NCBI GenBank assembly: GCA_020860445.1
Contig: JAJBUH010000262.1
Coordinates: 1-59,337, forward strand
Length of the DNA stretch: 59,337 bases
Source: Bacteroidales bacterium
GTDB lineage: Bacteria > Bacteroidota > Bacteroidia > Bacteroidales > Muribaculaceae
Reading direction: 5' to 3'
Shown here: positions 33,909 to 43,276 of the stretch, one piece after another
How positions within the stretch are numbered: position 1 is the first letter of the stretch
How the letters are laid out: every line of letters starts with the position of its first letter
Notes under the pieces: model-generated
Seen by the model: the letters and a program-made list of their open reading frames with translations, nothing else
Told to the model about the DNA's origin: nothing
Databases searched by the model: none
Program-made: the position numbers and the translations under genes

Positions 33909-35738
33909 AAAAATAGGATATTCCAACTCATCTGCATCTATGCGCTGATTGTGGTGCTTATGGCATTGCAAAAACTGGCCTACGCCGTAGCATTTGGCAA
34001 TTTCGGTTGGGCTGATGCTTTCAGCGCCATGCTGCATGGCCTGAGCATGGATGCTTCGATGGCCGGTTACCTCACCGTGATTCCAGCCATCATCGAGATA
34101 GTATCGATTTGGACAGTCCGACCTGCTGTCTTGGCAGGCAAAATTTACATGGGCTTCATAGCCTTCCTAATGGCTCTGGCTGGCATATCCAACATCGCTC
34201 TCTATTCGTATTGGAAATTCCCTCTCGACTTCACACCGGTTTTCTATCTCACCACGTCGGTCGAGGCGGCTACGGCAAGCCTCACCTGGCGCGGATGGCT
34301 GTTGGCTATTGTGCTGTTAATCTTTGTCTCTGAAATTTTCTATTGGGTGCTGACCATCCCATATCGTTGCATCTCAATCAAATGGAAACACAAAGAGAGC
34401 ACCAAGTTTCGCCGCTCCCACTGCTTGGCAGTGCTGATAGTGCTAACAGCCCTGCTGTCCGTGCCTATCCGTGGCGGATTCACCGTGTCGACCATGAATC
34501 TGAGTCGCGCTTATTTCTCAAGCGATATGCGTCTCAATCATGCGGCTGTCAACCCGATGTTCAGCTTCATGTATTCCGTCTCGCATCTCAACAATCTCAA
34601 GGGCCAATTCCAATTCATGCCGCAAGCCCAGGCCGATGTGCTTATGCACAGGTTGTATTCCGGACCCAGCTCTCCGATAGCTTCGCTACCTTTCCAGCCC
34701 GACATACACATAGTTTTGCTTGAGAGTTTCTCATCTCACCTGCTGCCATCATTGGGAGGCGAAGCCATCGCCACGCATCTCGACAGTCTGGGACGCGAGG
34801 GGCTGATGTTTACCAACATTTACGCCAGTTCGTTCCGCACCGACCGCGCTCTGCCAGCCGTGCTCAACGGCTATCCGGCTCAGCCCACCACCAGCCTGCT
34901 CAAATATGTCAACAAGCTCGACTCTCTGCCGGCCATAGGTCGCTCGCTACGCGATGCCGGTTACTCGACTGCCTATTACTACGGAGGCGATGCCAACTTC
35001 ACCAATATGAACGCTCTGCTTGTGGCTGGAGGATTTGACCGCATCGTCAGTGACAAGGATTTCCCTATCAACCAGAGGCTGAGCAAATGGGGAGTGCACG
35101 ATGACGCCGTATTCGCCCTGGCCTTAGACGAGGCCAAGCAGCCATCATCAACTCCCAGGCTGGCGGTTATACAGACCTCGAGTTCGCACGAGCCATTTGA
35201 GGTGCCGCACCGCGGTCAGCTGAGGGATGCGCGTGCCAATGCCTTTGAATATACCGACAGTTGCCTCTGGGCTTATGTCGAGGGACTGCGCCAACTGCCA
35301 AGCTACGACCGCACCCTTATCGTGATTGTGCCTGACCACTACGGAGCTTATCCCGAACTCGAGGATCATGAGCAGCGCCATCGCGTACCGCTGATTCTGT
35401 CGGGTGGTGCCGTCAAGCACATCCAATGGGGCGTAGCACCTCTGGAAATCGGCGATGCCTTAGACCGCATTGGCTCGCAGACCGATATTGCCGCCACGGT
35501 GCTTGCGCTGGCTGGTGTTGACCACCAGGGGTTCGAGTTCAGCAACAACCTGCTCGATTCTGCCCGTCCGGCTTTTGCTTTCTTCAGCGAGCCATCATGG
35601 GCCGCTCTGGCCTCACCCGATGGATTTGCCGAAATTTCTGTTGACACTAAAGAAAAAATTAATCAAGTCCCCGACAGCCTCTACCGACTCCTCGAGGCTT
35701 ATCTCCAATCTCTCTATCTCGATTTAGACGCGCGATGA
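33906..35738 (+). CDS. LTA-synthase/MdoB-like sulfatase-fold membrane transferase
   Basis: The 610-residue protein has five N-terminal membrane helices (to about residue 190) and an extracytoplasmic alkaline-phosphatase-superfamily domain. The catalytic Thr is expected in SSFRTDRALPAVLNGYPAQP near 300-319, with further metal ligands in YYYGGDANF, SSSHEPF and VPDHYG. Relatives transfer phosphoglycerol or phosphoethanolamine onto glycans or lipids. In a Gram-negative Bacteroidales cell an envelope glycolipid is the likely acceptor (inference). It overlaps the PAP2 gene by 4 bp, suggesting that lipid head-group release and recycling are coupled. Confidence 0.9.
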   Translation: MKNRIFQLICIYALIVVLMALQKLAYAVAFGNFGWADAFSAMLHGLSMDASMAGYLTVIPAIIEIVSIWTVRPAVLAGKIYMGFIAFLMALAGISNIALYSYWKFPLDFTPVFYLTTSVEAATASLTWRGWLLAIVLLIFVSEIFYWVLTIPYRCISIKWKHKESTKFRRSHCLAVLIVLTALLSVPIRGGFTVSTMNLSRAYFSSDMRLNHAAVNPMFSFMYSVSHLNNLKGQFQFMPQAQADVLMHRLYSGPSSPIASLPFQPDIHIVLLESFSSHLLPSLGGEAIATHLDSLGREGLMFTNIYASSFRTDRALPAVLNGYPAQPTTSLLKYVNKLDSLPAIGRSLRDAGYSTAYYYGGDANFTNMNALLVAGGFDRIVSDKDFPINQRLSKWGVHDDAVFALALDEAKQPSSTPRLAVIQTSSSHEPFEVPHRGQLRDARANAFEYTDSCLWAYVEGLRQLPSYDRTLIVIVPDHYGAYPELEDHEQRHRVPLILSGGAVKHIQWGVAPLEIGDALDRIGSQTDIAATVLALAGVDHQGFEFSNNLLDSARPAFAFFSEPSWAALASPDGFAEISVDTKEKINQVPDSLYRLLEAYLQSLYLDLDAR

Positions 35739-36376
35739 TTGACTTTTTTGTAAATCTCGATGTTAGAATCCTGCTTTTCCTCAATGGTCTCAACCATGAG
35801 CTCCTCGATCCTTACATGAAGGCATTCTCGGGCCAATGGATATGGCTCGGGATGTATGCTGCGCTCGCCGCAGTGCTTGTGTGGAAATTTGGTTGGAAAA
35901 AGGCTATAATCCTAATGGCCGCTATCGGCATCGCCGTGGCACTGAGCGACAGCTTCTCGGCTCGGATTGTAAGGCCGTTTTTCCAACGCCTGCGACCTGC
36001 CAATCTCGACAATCCCATCAGCAGCCTGGTGCACATTGTGGGCGACTATCGAGGGGGCCGTTATGGCTTCCCGTCGTGCCACGCTGCCAATTCTTTTGCC
36101 CTGGCAGTGAGCTCGGCCTTGATGCTTAGGTCAAAGAAATACACGGCCTTCATATTCGTGTGGGCAGTGCTGCAATGCTACTCGCGCATCTATCTCGGCG
36201 TGCATTTCATGGGCGACTTGATTGTGGGTGCCTTAATCGGGAGCACTTTCGGCTACTTAGGCTACCTGTGCACTCGCCCCCAATGCCGCCAATTCAACCC
36301 CAAATCCTCGACCTGGCCCGTCCTCATCGTAGGCATAGCCACCATGATCCTCATCGAACTGATAATCCTCTTTTAA
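35735..36376 (+). CDS. PAP2-family membrane phosphatase
   Basis: The 213-residue membrane protein has the three-part phosphatase signature: RPFFQRLRPANLDNP near 76-90, PSCHAANSF near 112-120 (Cys replaces the usual Gly of PSGH) and SRIYLGVHFMGDLIVG near 149-164. About five to six membrane helices are present. Family members remove phosphate from lipid phosphates such as undecaprenyl diphosphate, phosphatidate or lipid A. ATGA overlap with the upstream transferase gives translational coupling, and it is the last gene of the operon. Confidence 0.9.
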   Translation: MIDFFVNLDVRILLFLNGLNHELLDPYMKAFSGQWIWLGMYAALAAVLVWKFGWKKAIILMAAIGIAVALSDSFSARIVRPFFQRLRPANLDNPISSLVHIVGDYRGGRYGFPSCHAANSFALAVSSALMLRSKKYTAFIFVWAVLQCYSRIYLGVHFMGDLIVGALIGSTFGYLGYLCTRPQCRQFNPKSSTWPVLIVGIATMILIELIILF

Positions 36377-36488
36377 CAAATCCCGGACCACTTTAATCTC
36401 CCCACGCTCCCCTGTACTCTCTCCATCTCCGTCAATAGTTCGACTCCTTTTACAAGAATCAAGAAAAAGAGTAAGTCATCAGACTAAT

Positions 36489-36523
36489 TTTGAGAATAAA
36501 TCCAAAAATAATTCTTAACTTTG
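36489..36523 (+). promoter_or_regulatory. Promoter of the second AAA/PD-(D/E)XK gene
   Basis: TTTG at 36489-36492 and TAACTTTG at 36516-36523 precede the ATG at 36547 by 23 bp. The longer frame beginning with TTG at 36490 would overlap the promoter and is not used. Confidence 0.75.
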
Positions 36524-36546
36524 CTGAAACGACAATTAGTGGCTTT

Positions 36547-38181
36547 ATGATACAATTCGATGACATGCCAGTGAGATACCCTGTAGGCGAGCACAGCTTC
36601 AGAGAGCTGCGCAATGGAGGCTATCTGTACGTTGACAAGACTATATTTGTAGCTCGATTACTGCGTCAAGGTAAATTCATCTTTTTGTCACGTCCAAGGA
36701 GATTTGGCAAAAGCCTTCTATTGTCCACAATAGAATGTTACTTCAGAGGCGAGAAAGCCTTGTTTGAAGGCACGTGGCTTGGCGAGCGTGAGACTGAATG
36801 GGAAGCTAAGCCCGTATTGCATTTCGACATGAGCCGTAGCAACGGACTGAGAGCCGACTTATTGGAGGCCTACCTTCATCGCAGGTTGGAAGCTTTTGAG
36901 AAAGAATACCGCGTCGATGAGCATCCTGAGATAACCGATGTGGGAGATAGGTTCAGTACTCTGATTGAGTCCGTACATAAAAAGACTGGCTCTAAGGTAG
37001 TTATCCTTATTGATGAGTATGACAAAGGTATTCTTGAGACTCTTGACTTCTCCGAACAGGAACGTGAGGCTATGAGCAATGTGCTCAGAGCTTTCTATTC
37101 CCAACCAAAAGCGACGACTGAATCAATTGAGTTTTGCATGGTTACTGGAGTAGCCCGCTTTGGTAGCTACACTTTATTCTCTGGGCCCAACAACTTCTTA
37201 GACATCTCAATGAATCCAATGTATGCGGATATTTGCGGCATCACACAAGAGGAGCTCCAAAAGAATTTCAAGAATGGCATACAAGATCTGGCTGATGATA
37301 GAAACACCTCTTACCAAGATATGGTGGAGGAGCTGCGTATAAAATATGATAGCTATCGCTTCACTCGGGGTGAAACTCTGGTTTATAATCCGTATAGCCT
37401 AATTTGTGCATTCTCTGAGAAGTGCCTTGACAATTTCTGGATTAAATCAGGAATCAGCAAAGTGTTTGTGAAATATCTCTCACAAACAGAATTCGACATA
37501 CTGGAGTTAGAGAAACTCTGGGTAACCCGCGAGCGCATGGAAGCCAAATACAGCAAAGAAGACTCTATACCTTTGCTGTTTCAAACAGGTTACCTCACTA
37601 TCAAAGAAGTGAGAAATGGGGAATTATACCGTCTGGGCATTCCCAATGGAGAGGTGCGCCGAGCATTAGTTGATCAACTAATGCCAAGATATATGGGCAT
37701 TTCTTATCAAGATTTTCCTGTACAACTCCGGAATCTTCTTGATGAGATTAAAAAAGGTGATATAGACAGTTGGATACTGTCCATCAAATCCTTTATATCT
37801 CGAATACCCAATCAACTTTTTGGTCCAATCGACAGTAATCTATCTGACGATCAGAAACGCAAAGAAGCCAAGGAGACCAATATCGCTCATTTTGAACGCA
37901 CTTATCATATCATCATCCACATGATTTGCCAGATGATCAAAATAGAGGCACGGAGCGAAGTCTCTTTTTCCGGTGGGAGAGCAGATATGGTCATTGAGAC
38001 TAAGGAATATGTCTATGTAATCGAATTTAAACTTGACGGTACCGTCTCCGAAGCACTCAAGCAAATTGATGATAGAGGATATCTGTTGCCCTGGCATGCC
38101 GATGGTCGCCAAGTGTTCAAAATCGGCATAGTATTCTCCTCAAAAGACCGTAATATTATCGACTACAGATACGAAGAATAG
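36547..38181 (+). CDS. AAA-ATPase-like / PD-(D/E)XK nuclease-fold protein, copy 2
   Basis: The 544-residue protein is a close paralogue of the gene at 19490, in the same orientation about 17 kb away. Shared landmarks include DMPVxYPVGEHSFRELR at the N-terminus, RPRRFGKS (P-loop), VVILIDEYD (Walker B), YDSYRFT, NPYSL, SGISKVFVKYLS and the C-terminal SGGRADMVI plus VIEFKLD nuclease core. Both copies carry their own promoter. The divergence is mostly in the segment around residues 85-115 and before the nuclease domain. It stands alone between the envelope operon and a lactonase-like gene. The family role is unknown. Confidence 0.88.
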   Translation: MIQFDDMPVRYPVGEHSFRELRNGGYLYVDKTIFVARLLRQGKFIFLSRPRRFGKSLLLSTIECYFRGEKALFEGTWLGERETEWEAKPVLHFDMSRSNGLRADLLEAYLHRRLEAFEKEYRVDEHPEITDVGDRFSTLIESVHKKTGSKVVILIDEYDKGILETLDFSEQEREAMSNVLRAFYSQPKATTESIEFCMVTGVARFGSYTLFSGPNNFLDISMNPMYADICGITQEELQKNFKNGIQDLADDRNTSYQDMVEELRIKYDSYRFTRGETLVYNPYSLICAFSEKCLDNFWIKSGISKVFVKYLSQTEFDILELEKLWVTRERMEAKYSKEDSIPLLFQTGYLTIKEVRNGELYRLGIPNGEVRRALVDQLMPRYMGISYQDFPVQLRNLLDEIKKGDIDSWILSIKSFISRIPNQLFGPIDSNLSDDQKRKEAKETNIAHFERTYHIIIHMICQMIKIEARSEVSFSGGRADMVIETKEYVYVIEFKLDGTVSEALKQIDDRGYLLPWHADGRQVFKIGIVFSSKDRNIIDYRYEE

Positions 38182-38224
38182 TATTATTCCTTTCAGATCG
38201 CAATGTCCCTTATAGTTCCCTAGT

Positions 38225-39064
38225 TCACAGCTCTACCACTGTGGGGAAAGTAGCTGGATCGTGGCAAGCCCATGAGGCTATGCATCGAGGGTCGAGGCTC
38301 TGCTGGCGTATCCATTCAAGAGATGCGGTAGCGCGGAGACGATCCTCACAGATGCCGGGTAGCACCATGTCTTTCCAAGAACGCGTAGCGTATCCTCCAT
38401 CAGAGAAATAAAGCACATAGCGCCCATCGGCACCTGTAATTTTAGTGGCAAACAAGCCTCGCGAGTGTCCAGGAATCCATATAAGCTTGACCGAACCATC
38501 ACCCAGCAGATCGAGTGAGCGCCCGTAAGGGCCTTCGTTCGATGGCTCGTATTCAAAAGTGCGCAGTCCAGACCCCTCCCACATCGAGGGAGTGTAGCGA
38601 GTATGGCTGTTGACAAAGCCGAGGGCGCTCTCCAATTCCTCGCGGGCTGTGAGTATGCGCTTGGCTTCATTCACCTGGCCAAGACCGCTTACATGGTCGC
38701 AATCAAGATGGGATAAGATCACGTAATCTAGGTCAGTAGGTTTCACGCCCAGATTGTTGAGTTGTTCGCTAACAGTTTGTCCTGCGGCCACCACTCCCTG
38801 ATTTACCAGATAAAGCAAATAAGACATGTGGGCGATTTGCGCTCTCTTGTCGAGCGTGCCATTTGGGGACATAGCCCTATGCCAACCTGTATCCACCAAT
38901 ATCCGAGCCTGGGGATGTTCAATATATACTGTCGACACAGGCAACCATATCTTATCATTGCGTCGAGTAAAAAAGCCCGAGGCTCCCAAAAGATTGCCGT
39001 CACCGAATGGCAGGTTTGGCGACACCAGCACCTTCCCGCAATGCATTAACCTAACCTTGATCAT
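38225..39064 (-). CDS. Metallo-beta-lactamase-fold hydrolase, AHL-lactonase-like
   Basis: The 279-residue MBL-fold hydrolase resembles the N-acyl-homoserine-lactonase group. The metal motif reads SHLDCDHVSG near 117-126, i.e. HxDxDH where the classic form is HxHxDH; an equivalent substitution is seen in some members of this group. Other ligands are expected in PGHSRG near 198 and FSDGG near 219. No signal peptide is present. Quorum-signal hydrolysis is one option, but Bacteroidales lactonase-like enzymes are mostly uncharacterised, so the substrate is open. The gap on its 5' side carries a REP-like palindrome. Confidence 0.82.
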   Translation of the reverse strand: MIKVRLMHCGKVLVSPNLPFGDGNLLGASGFFTRRNDKIWLPVSTVYIEHPQARILVDTGWHRAMSPNGTLDKRAQIAHMSYLLYLVNQGVVAAGQTVSEQLNNLGVKPTDLDYVILSHLDCDHVSGLGQVNEAKRILTAREELESALGFVNSHTRYTPSMWEGSGLRTFEYEPSNEGPYGRSLDLLGDGSVKLIWIPGHSRGLFATKITGADGRYVLYFSDGGYATRSWKDMVLPGICEDRLRATASLEWIRQQSLDPRCIASWACHDPATFPTVVEL

Positions 39065-39406
39065 AATTCCAACTTTTAAGGGTTATAATATTTTAACCCC
39101 CAACCCCAATTTTAGTTTAATCCCATCAGCCCCTATCCACATATTAAACCTTTTGGAACAAGGATTTTATTGAGGTTATGACATACTTAGCCATAAGTGA
39201 TAGCCAAACGGCTCTCAGCATCGAGTATATCTGTCATAGTGTGTACAGGGGATGTCCCCTGTACACATGAAGACTCTGCTGGAGTATCAAATTTGATCAT
39301 ATCTGTCATATCTCCAGTATGGAGGGTACACGTATTTTTGTAAATTCGCACTCTCAGATTAATGGAATATTTGTAAATTTGCGCTACCAAATTTAATTTG
39401 AAAAAT
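39065..39406. repeat. Intergenic region with REP-like palindrome and tandem promoter-like boxes
   Basis: The 342-bp gap has no gene. GTGTACAGGGGATGTCCCCTGTACAC (39241-39266) is written here only to show a perfect 12+2+12 palindrome related to 8660-8717. ATATCTGTCATA occurs on both sides (about 39226 and 39299). Near the right end are TAAATTCG (39341-39348) and TAAATTTG (39374-39381), the latter 25 bp before the Fic ATG. Confidence 0.8.
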
Positions 39407-40199
39407 ATGGATGCTTCTGTGATAAACGACTTGGTGGCTGAATACTTGGCCTCGGGGATTACCGATGAAATTGATTACGAGAAATTTTATCGGTACTCAG
39501 TCATTACCCATTCCACTTCGATCGAAGGAAGTACCATGACCCAATTGGAGAATCAGCAACTGTTTGATCATGGCATAGTTGCCTCCAACCGCAGCATTGA
39601 TGAACAAAACATGAACCTTGATTGCAAAGAGGCTTATGATGTGGCCTTGCAATGGGCCACGTCCCATAAAGATTACTCGGTTGATTTTCTATGCCGCCTC
39701 TCAGCTCGGATAATGAGGCGTACTGGCCGAGAATACAATACCATGGGGGGGCACCTTTGATTCCTCGCATGGCGATTTGAGACTTTGCAATGTCAATTCC
39801 GGATTCGGTACTCCATCATACACTTCCTATCTCAAAGTGCCGACTCGCCTGAAAGAGTTCTGTTTATGGCTAAATGAACAACGCAAAGGATTGCTCTCAA
39901 TGGAGCCAGACCGTGTCTATGCCTTTGCGTACTCGGCCAATGAAAAATTGGTGGCTATCCATCCATGGGTAGATGGCAATGGTCGCATCTCCCGCATGGT
40001 GATGAATATGATTGAGCATGAGGCCGGCCTCCCTATGACTCAAATCCTTCCCTCCGAGAGGGTCTCCTACATCCAAGCCCTAATCCAATCTCGCGATCAG
40101 GAATCCTCCAACCCATTCATTGATGCCATGACGGCCTTCCATACCCTCCACCTTCGCCAAGAGCTTGATACCTTTTACAAAAATCAAGACAAAGACTAA
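39407..40199 (+). pseudogene. Fic/DOC-family protein, frameshifted in a G7 run
   Basis: Two frames make one Fic protein of about 263 residues. The first (39407-39760) carries an inhibitory helix motif STSIEG near residue 37-42, fitting (S/T)xxxE(G/N) in an N-terminal position. It ends at a stop just after the G7 tract at 39745-39751. With six G the frame continues as MGGTFDSSHGDLRLCNV into the second part (to 40199), which contains the catalytic HPWVDGNGRISR. Fic enzymes transfer AMP or other phosphate groups to protein hydroxyls. A variable G-tract is a classic place for on/off switching, but error is equally possible from one sequence. Confidence 0.9.
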
Positions 40200-40285
40200 A
40201 CTGCAAACTCTTAGAAACCGATTAACAAAGTGTGAAATTATAAAGATTAATTAGGGAAGATTGAGGAAAAACCAGATTTTATTGC

Positions 40286-40293
40286 TAAATTTG
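40286..40293 (+). promoter_or_regulatory. -7 box for trpS
   Basis: TAAATTTG followed by GCACTCTCAAAT; almost the same initial-transcribed sequence follows the box at 39341. It lies 31 bp before the ATG. Confidence 0.75.
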
Positions 40294-40324
40294 CACTCTC
40301 AAATAGAATATAATTACACTCAAT

Positions 40325-41413
40325 ATGAGCAAAGAAATAGTACTGAGCGGCATACGCTCGACCGGAAATCTGCACCTGGGCAATTATTTCGGCGCCTTGC
40401 GCAATTTTGTGCGCATGCAAGATGACTATGATTGCAACTTCTTCATCGCCGACCTACACGCCCTCACTACCAATCCCGACCCTAAGCAGCTACACGCTAA
40501 TGTCAAGCATATCGTAGCTGAATATCTCGCCGCTGGCATCGACCCTGAAAAGTCAGCCCTGTTTATACAGAGCGACGTGCCCGAAATCCCCGAGCTCTAC
40601 CTGCTACTGAATATGCACGTAGGTATCGGCGAACTGATGCGCACCGCCTCATTCAAGCACAAAGCTCGCCAAGCCCTCGGCATCGCCAAGCCCGGCGAAT
40701 CTGAAGAAACTGCCACCACTGGCGAAGACGATGAGGCATTTGAGAAGCAAATCATCGGAGCTGAGACTAACAAGCGCGTCAACGCCGGCTTGCTCACCTA
40801 CCCCACCCTCATGGCCGTCGACATCCTGATACAAAAAGCCACCAAGGTACCCGTAGGCAAGGACCAGGAGCAGCACCTCGAGCTTACGCGCCGTTTTGCT
40901 CGCCGTTTCAACTCGTTCTATGGCGTGGATTTCTTCCCCGAACCTTACAACTTCAACTTCGGCGCAGCAGCCGTCAAGGTACCCGGCCTGGATGGCAGCG
41001 GCAAGATGGGCAAGAGCGAAGGCAACTGCATCTATCTGGTAGATGACCCCAAGACATTGCGCAAGAAAGTGATGCGCGCTGTCACTGACGAAGGCCCCAA
41101 AGAACCCAACCAACCCGTATCGCAACCCATCGAGAATCTGTTCTCGCTCTTGGCTCTGTGCAACAAGCCCGAACTTGAGCAGCAATTCCGCGATGCTTAC
41201 GCCGACTGCTCAATCCGCTATGGCGACCTAAAAAAGGCTCTCGCCGAGGAATTGGTAAATATAACTACCCCTATCCGCGACCGCATCAACGACATCCTCG
41301 CCGATGAGGACTATCTGCGCCGCGCTGTCAAGATGGGCGCCGACAAGGCTCGCGCTCGTGCCTCAGAGACCCTGAAACAAGCACGCGAGATCATGGGCAT
41401 CCGCCGCTTCTAA
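40325..41413 (+). CDS. trpS: Tryptophanyl-tRNA synthetase
   Basis: The 362-residue class Ic synthetase charges tRNA-Trp. The HIGH-like motif is HLGNYFG near 17-23 and the KMSKS-like motif is KMGKSEGN near 228-235. GELMRTASFKHKA and GLLTYPTLMAVDIL, then GKDQEQHLELTRRFARRFN, are typical of the bacterial enzyme. An acidic Glu/Thr/Asp insertion near 122-140 (SEETATTGEDDEAFE) is longer than in E. coli TrpS, as in other Bacteroidetes. Its last codons overlap the convergent gluQ gene by 4 bp. Confidence 0.97.
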   Translation: MSKEIVLSGIRSTGNLHLGNYFGALRNFVRMQDDYDCNFFIADLHALTTNPDPKQLHANVKHIVAEYLAAGIDPEKSALFIQSDVPEIPELYLLLNMHVGIGELMRTASFKHKARQALGIAKPGESEETATTGEDDEAFEKQIIGAETNKRVNAGLLTYPTLMAVDILIQKATKVPVGKDQEQHLELTRRFARRFNSFYGVDFFPEPYNFNFGAAAVKVPGLDGSGKMGKSEGNCIYLVDDPKTLRKKVMRAVTDEGPKEPNQPVSQPIENLFSLLALCNKPELEQQFRDAYADCSIRYGDLKKALAEELVNITTPIRDRINDILADEDYLRRAVKMGADKARARASETLKQAREIMGIRRF

Positions 41414-42294
41414 ATCACCAAGTCATTCGGTATCTTCCGAAACGTCTCGATAGAGAATCCCTCAATCAGCTGCTCTGGCCATACCGGAGCGGCTGATTCT
41501 TTTATGCCCAACAGATGGGCCAAGCGCCCAATCACCTCCGGCGCTGAATATTGCTGGCGCAGGACATCCATCGCCATGCTGTTGTCGCGCTTTGACAGGC
41601 GCTGACCTGCTCGATTGTTGAGCAAGGGGAAATGGATGAATTTGGGAGCCTTAAGGCCCAAGGCCTCATACAGGTAAAGCTGCGGAGCAGTCGATGACAA
41701 CAGGTCTACTCCCCTCACCACCTCGGTCACTCCCATCAGAGCATCATCGACAGTTACAGCAAGCTGATAGGCAAATTCGCCATTGGCGCGCTTTACCACA
41801 AAATCACCCCACTCATCGGCCAGAGAGCAAGTTTGCAATCCATAGCGGCCATCAACGAATGATATTGTGCGATCTGGCACTGCCACTCGCCAAGCCGGTT
41901 CGCGCTCAGTGGTCACAAGGGTTTTGCCCTCGGCTGGTCGGCATCGGCCACTGTACACATGATGACCATCCGAGGCATGGGGCGCCGAGGCTGCCATCAA
42001 GTCATCCCGGGTGCAATAGCAAGGGTACACGGGCAGCCGGTTGAAATATTCTTGATATATTTCCGACCTCTCGCTCTGGTAGCATGGGCCTTCGTCCCAG
42101 TCCAAGCCCAACCAGTGCAAGTCGTCCATCATCCAATCAGCAAATTCCTTGCGGCTGCGCCCCCGGTCTATATCCTCGATGCGCAACAGCCAAGTGCCTC
42201 CTTGGCTTTTTGCCGAAAGCCAAGAAAGAAGGGCGCATGCCATATTGCCTATATGCATGCGCCCTGTAGGGGATGGGGCAAATCGTCCTTTCAA
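41410..42294 (-). CDS. gluQ: Glutamyl-Q tRNA(Asp) synthetase
   Basis: This 294-residue paralogue of glutamyl-tRNA synthetase lacks the anticodon-binding domain and attaches Glu to queuosine in the tRNA-Asp anticodon. The N-terminal GRFAPSPTGRMHIGN at 3-17 is the HIGH region, the Cys pair CYC near 92-94 and Tyr/Cys of YSGRC near 113-117 form the zinc site, and QRLSKRDNS near 236-244 is the KMSKS loop. It starts within the 3' end of the hydroxyacid dehydrogenase gene (ATGA overlap), so it is the last gene of that operon. Confidence 0.93.
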   Translation of the reverse strand: MKGRFAPSPTGRMHIGNMACALLSWLSAKSQGGTWLLRIEDIDRGRSRKEFADWMMDDLHWLGLDWDEGPCYQSERSEIYQEYFNRLPVYPCYCTRDDLMAASAPHASDGHHVYSGRCRPAEGKTLVTTEREPAWRVAVPDRTISFVDGRYGLQTCSLADEWGDFVVKRANGEFAYQLAVTVDDALMGVTEVVRGVDLLSSTAPQLYLYEALGLKAPKFIHFPLLNNRAGQRLSKRDNSMAMDVLRQQYSAPEVIGRLAHLLGIKESAAPVWPEQLIEGFSIETFRKIPNDLVI

Positions 42295-43250
42295 TTCACT
42301 ACGTTCTGTGGGTTACCTTCCATAAAGGCCTTGAGATTTTCGGCCGACTTCCTGATCAATGCCTTGCGAGCCACATCGCTCTGCCAAGCGATATGGGGTG
42401 TGATTCGGCAATTAGCCTCCTCAAGCAATGGATCATCGACACGCGGCGGCTCTTGCTCCATCACATCTATGCCGGCGGCAAAGATGCGACCCTCGCGCAG
42501 CGCTTCGGCCAAAGCCTCTGAATCAATCAGGCCTCCGCGAGCAGCATTTAGGATGATGGCGCTTGGCTTCATCAGCTTGAGCGCATCGGCATCGACAAAG
42601 TGGTGATTCTCGGCAGTGAGGGTCGAGCATATTGCCAACACGTCAGATTGGCTGAATAGCTCTTTCTTCTCCACCGGGTGGATATAGCCGGGCAATTGCC
42701 ATGGCACCTTTGAGGTATAGGCTATCACCTTCATGCCAAAGGCATTGGCGATTTTGGCAACCTCTGAGCCGATGGCTCCCAAGCCGTAGATGCCCATGGT
42801 GAGGCCCGCCAGCTCGATGATGGGTGCCAAGCGATAGCTGAAATCCTGACAGTGTACCCAGCCTCCACGATGCACCGAGCGGTTGTGGAGGGCTGTCTCA
42901 TTGGTGATGTTGAGCAGGTGAGCCCACATGTTTTGCACCACCGAGTGGGTGCTGTAGGCTGGCACGTTGCACACGAGCACTCCTTTGCGCCGAGCAGCCA
43001 CAACGTCTACATTATTGTAGCCCGTGGCGAGCACGCCGATAAATCTCAGCGATGGCATCTGCTCGAGCAGCTCCTTGTCGATCACCACCTTGTTGGTAAA
43101 AATCGCAAAGGCATCGGCTGCGCGTTCTGCCACTTGCTCACGCGGAGTACGATCATACACCACAAGTTCGCCCAACTGGGCAAGTTCTTCCCATGACAAG
43201 TCGCCACTGTTGGCGACATAGCCGTCGAGCACTACAATCTTGTTGGCCAT
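42291..43250 (-). CDS. D-2-hydroxyacid dehydrogenase (hydroxypyruvate/glycerate type)
   Basis: The 319-residue NAD-dependent D-2-hydroxyacid dehydrogenase has the substrate-domain block GVLATGYNNVD near 92-102, the dinucleotide motif GLGAIGSEVAK near 154-164, the catalytic Arg in NAARGGLID near 234 and the Glu/His pair in IDVMEQEPP and TPHIAW near 266 and 286. By pattern it is closest to glycerate dehydrogenase (HprA). Exact substrate is not decided by sequence. It lies 26 bp downstream of the carboxyltransferase gene and overlaps gluQ. Confidence 0.88.
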   Translation of the reverse strand: MANKIVVLDGYVANSGDLSWEELAQLGELVVYDRTPREQVAERAADAFAIFTNKVVIDKELLEQMPSLRFIGVLATGYNNVDVVAARRKGVLVCNVPAYSTHSVVQNMWAHLLNITNETALHNRSVHRGGWVHCQDFSYRLAPIIELAGLTMGIYGLGAIGSEVAKIANAFGMKVIAYTSKVPWQLPGYIHPVEKKELFSQSDVLAICSTLTAENHHFVDADALKLMKPSAIILNAARGGLIDSEALAEALREGRIFAAGIDVMEQEPPRVDDPLLEEANCRITPHIAWQSDVARKALIRKSAENLKAFMEGNPQNVVN

Positions 43251-43276
43251 GGATAGGTTAGGACGATTTGTTGAGA

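Noticed and set aside
39187-39390. Small minus-strand frame between lactonase-like and Fic genes
   Set aside because: It runs through the palindrome and the Fic promoter and has no recognisable start signals.
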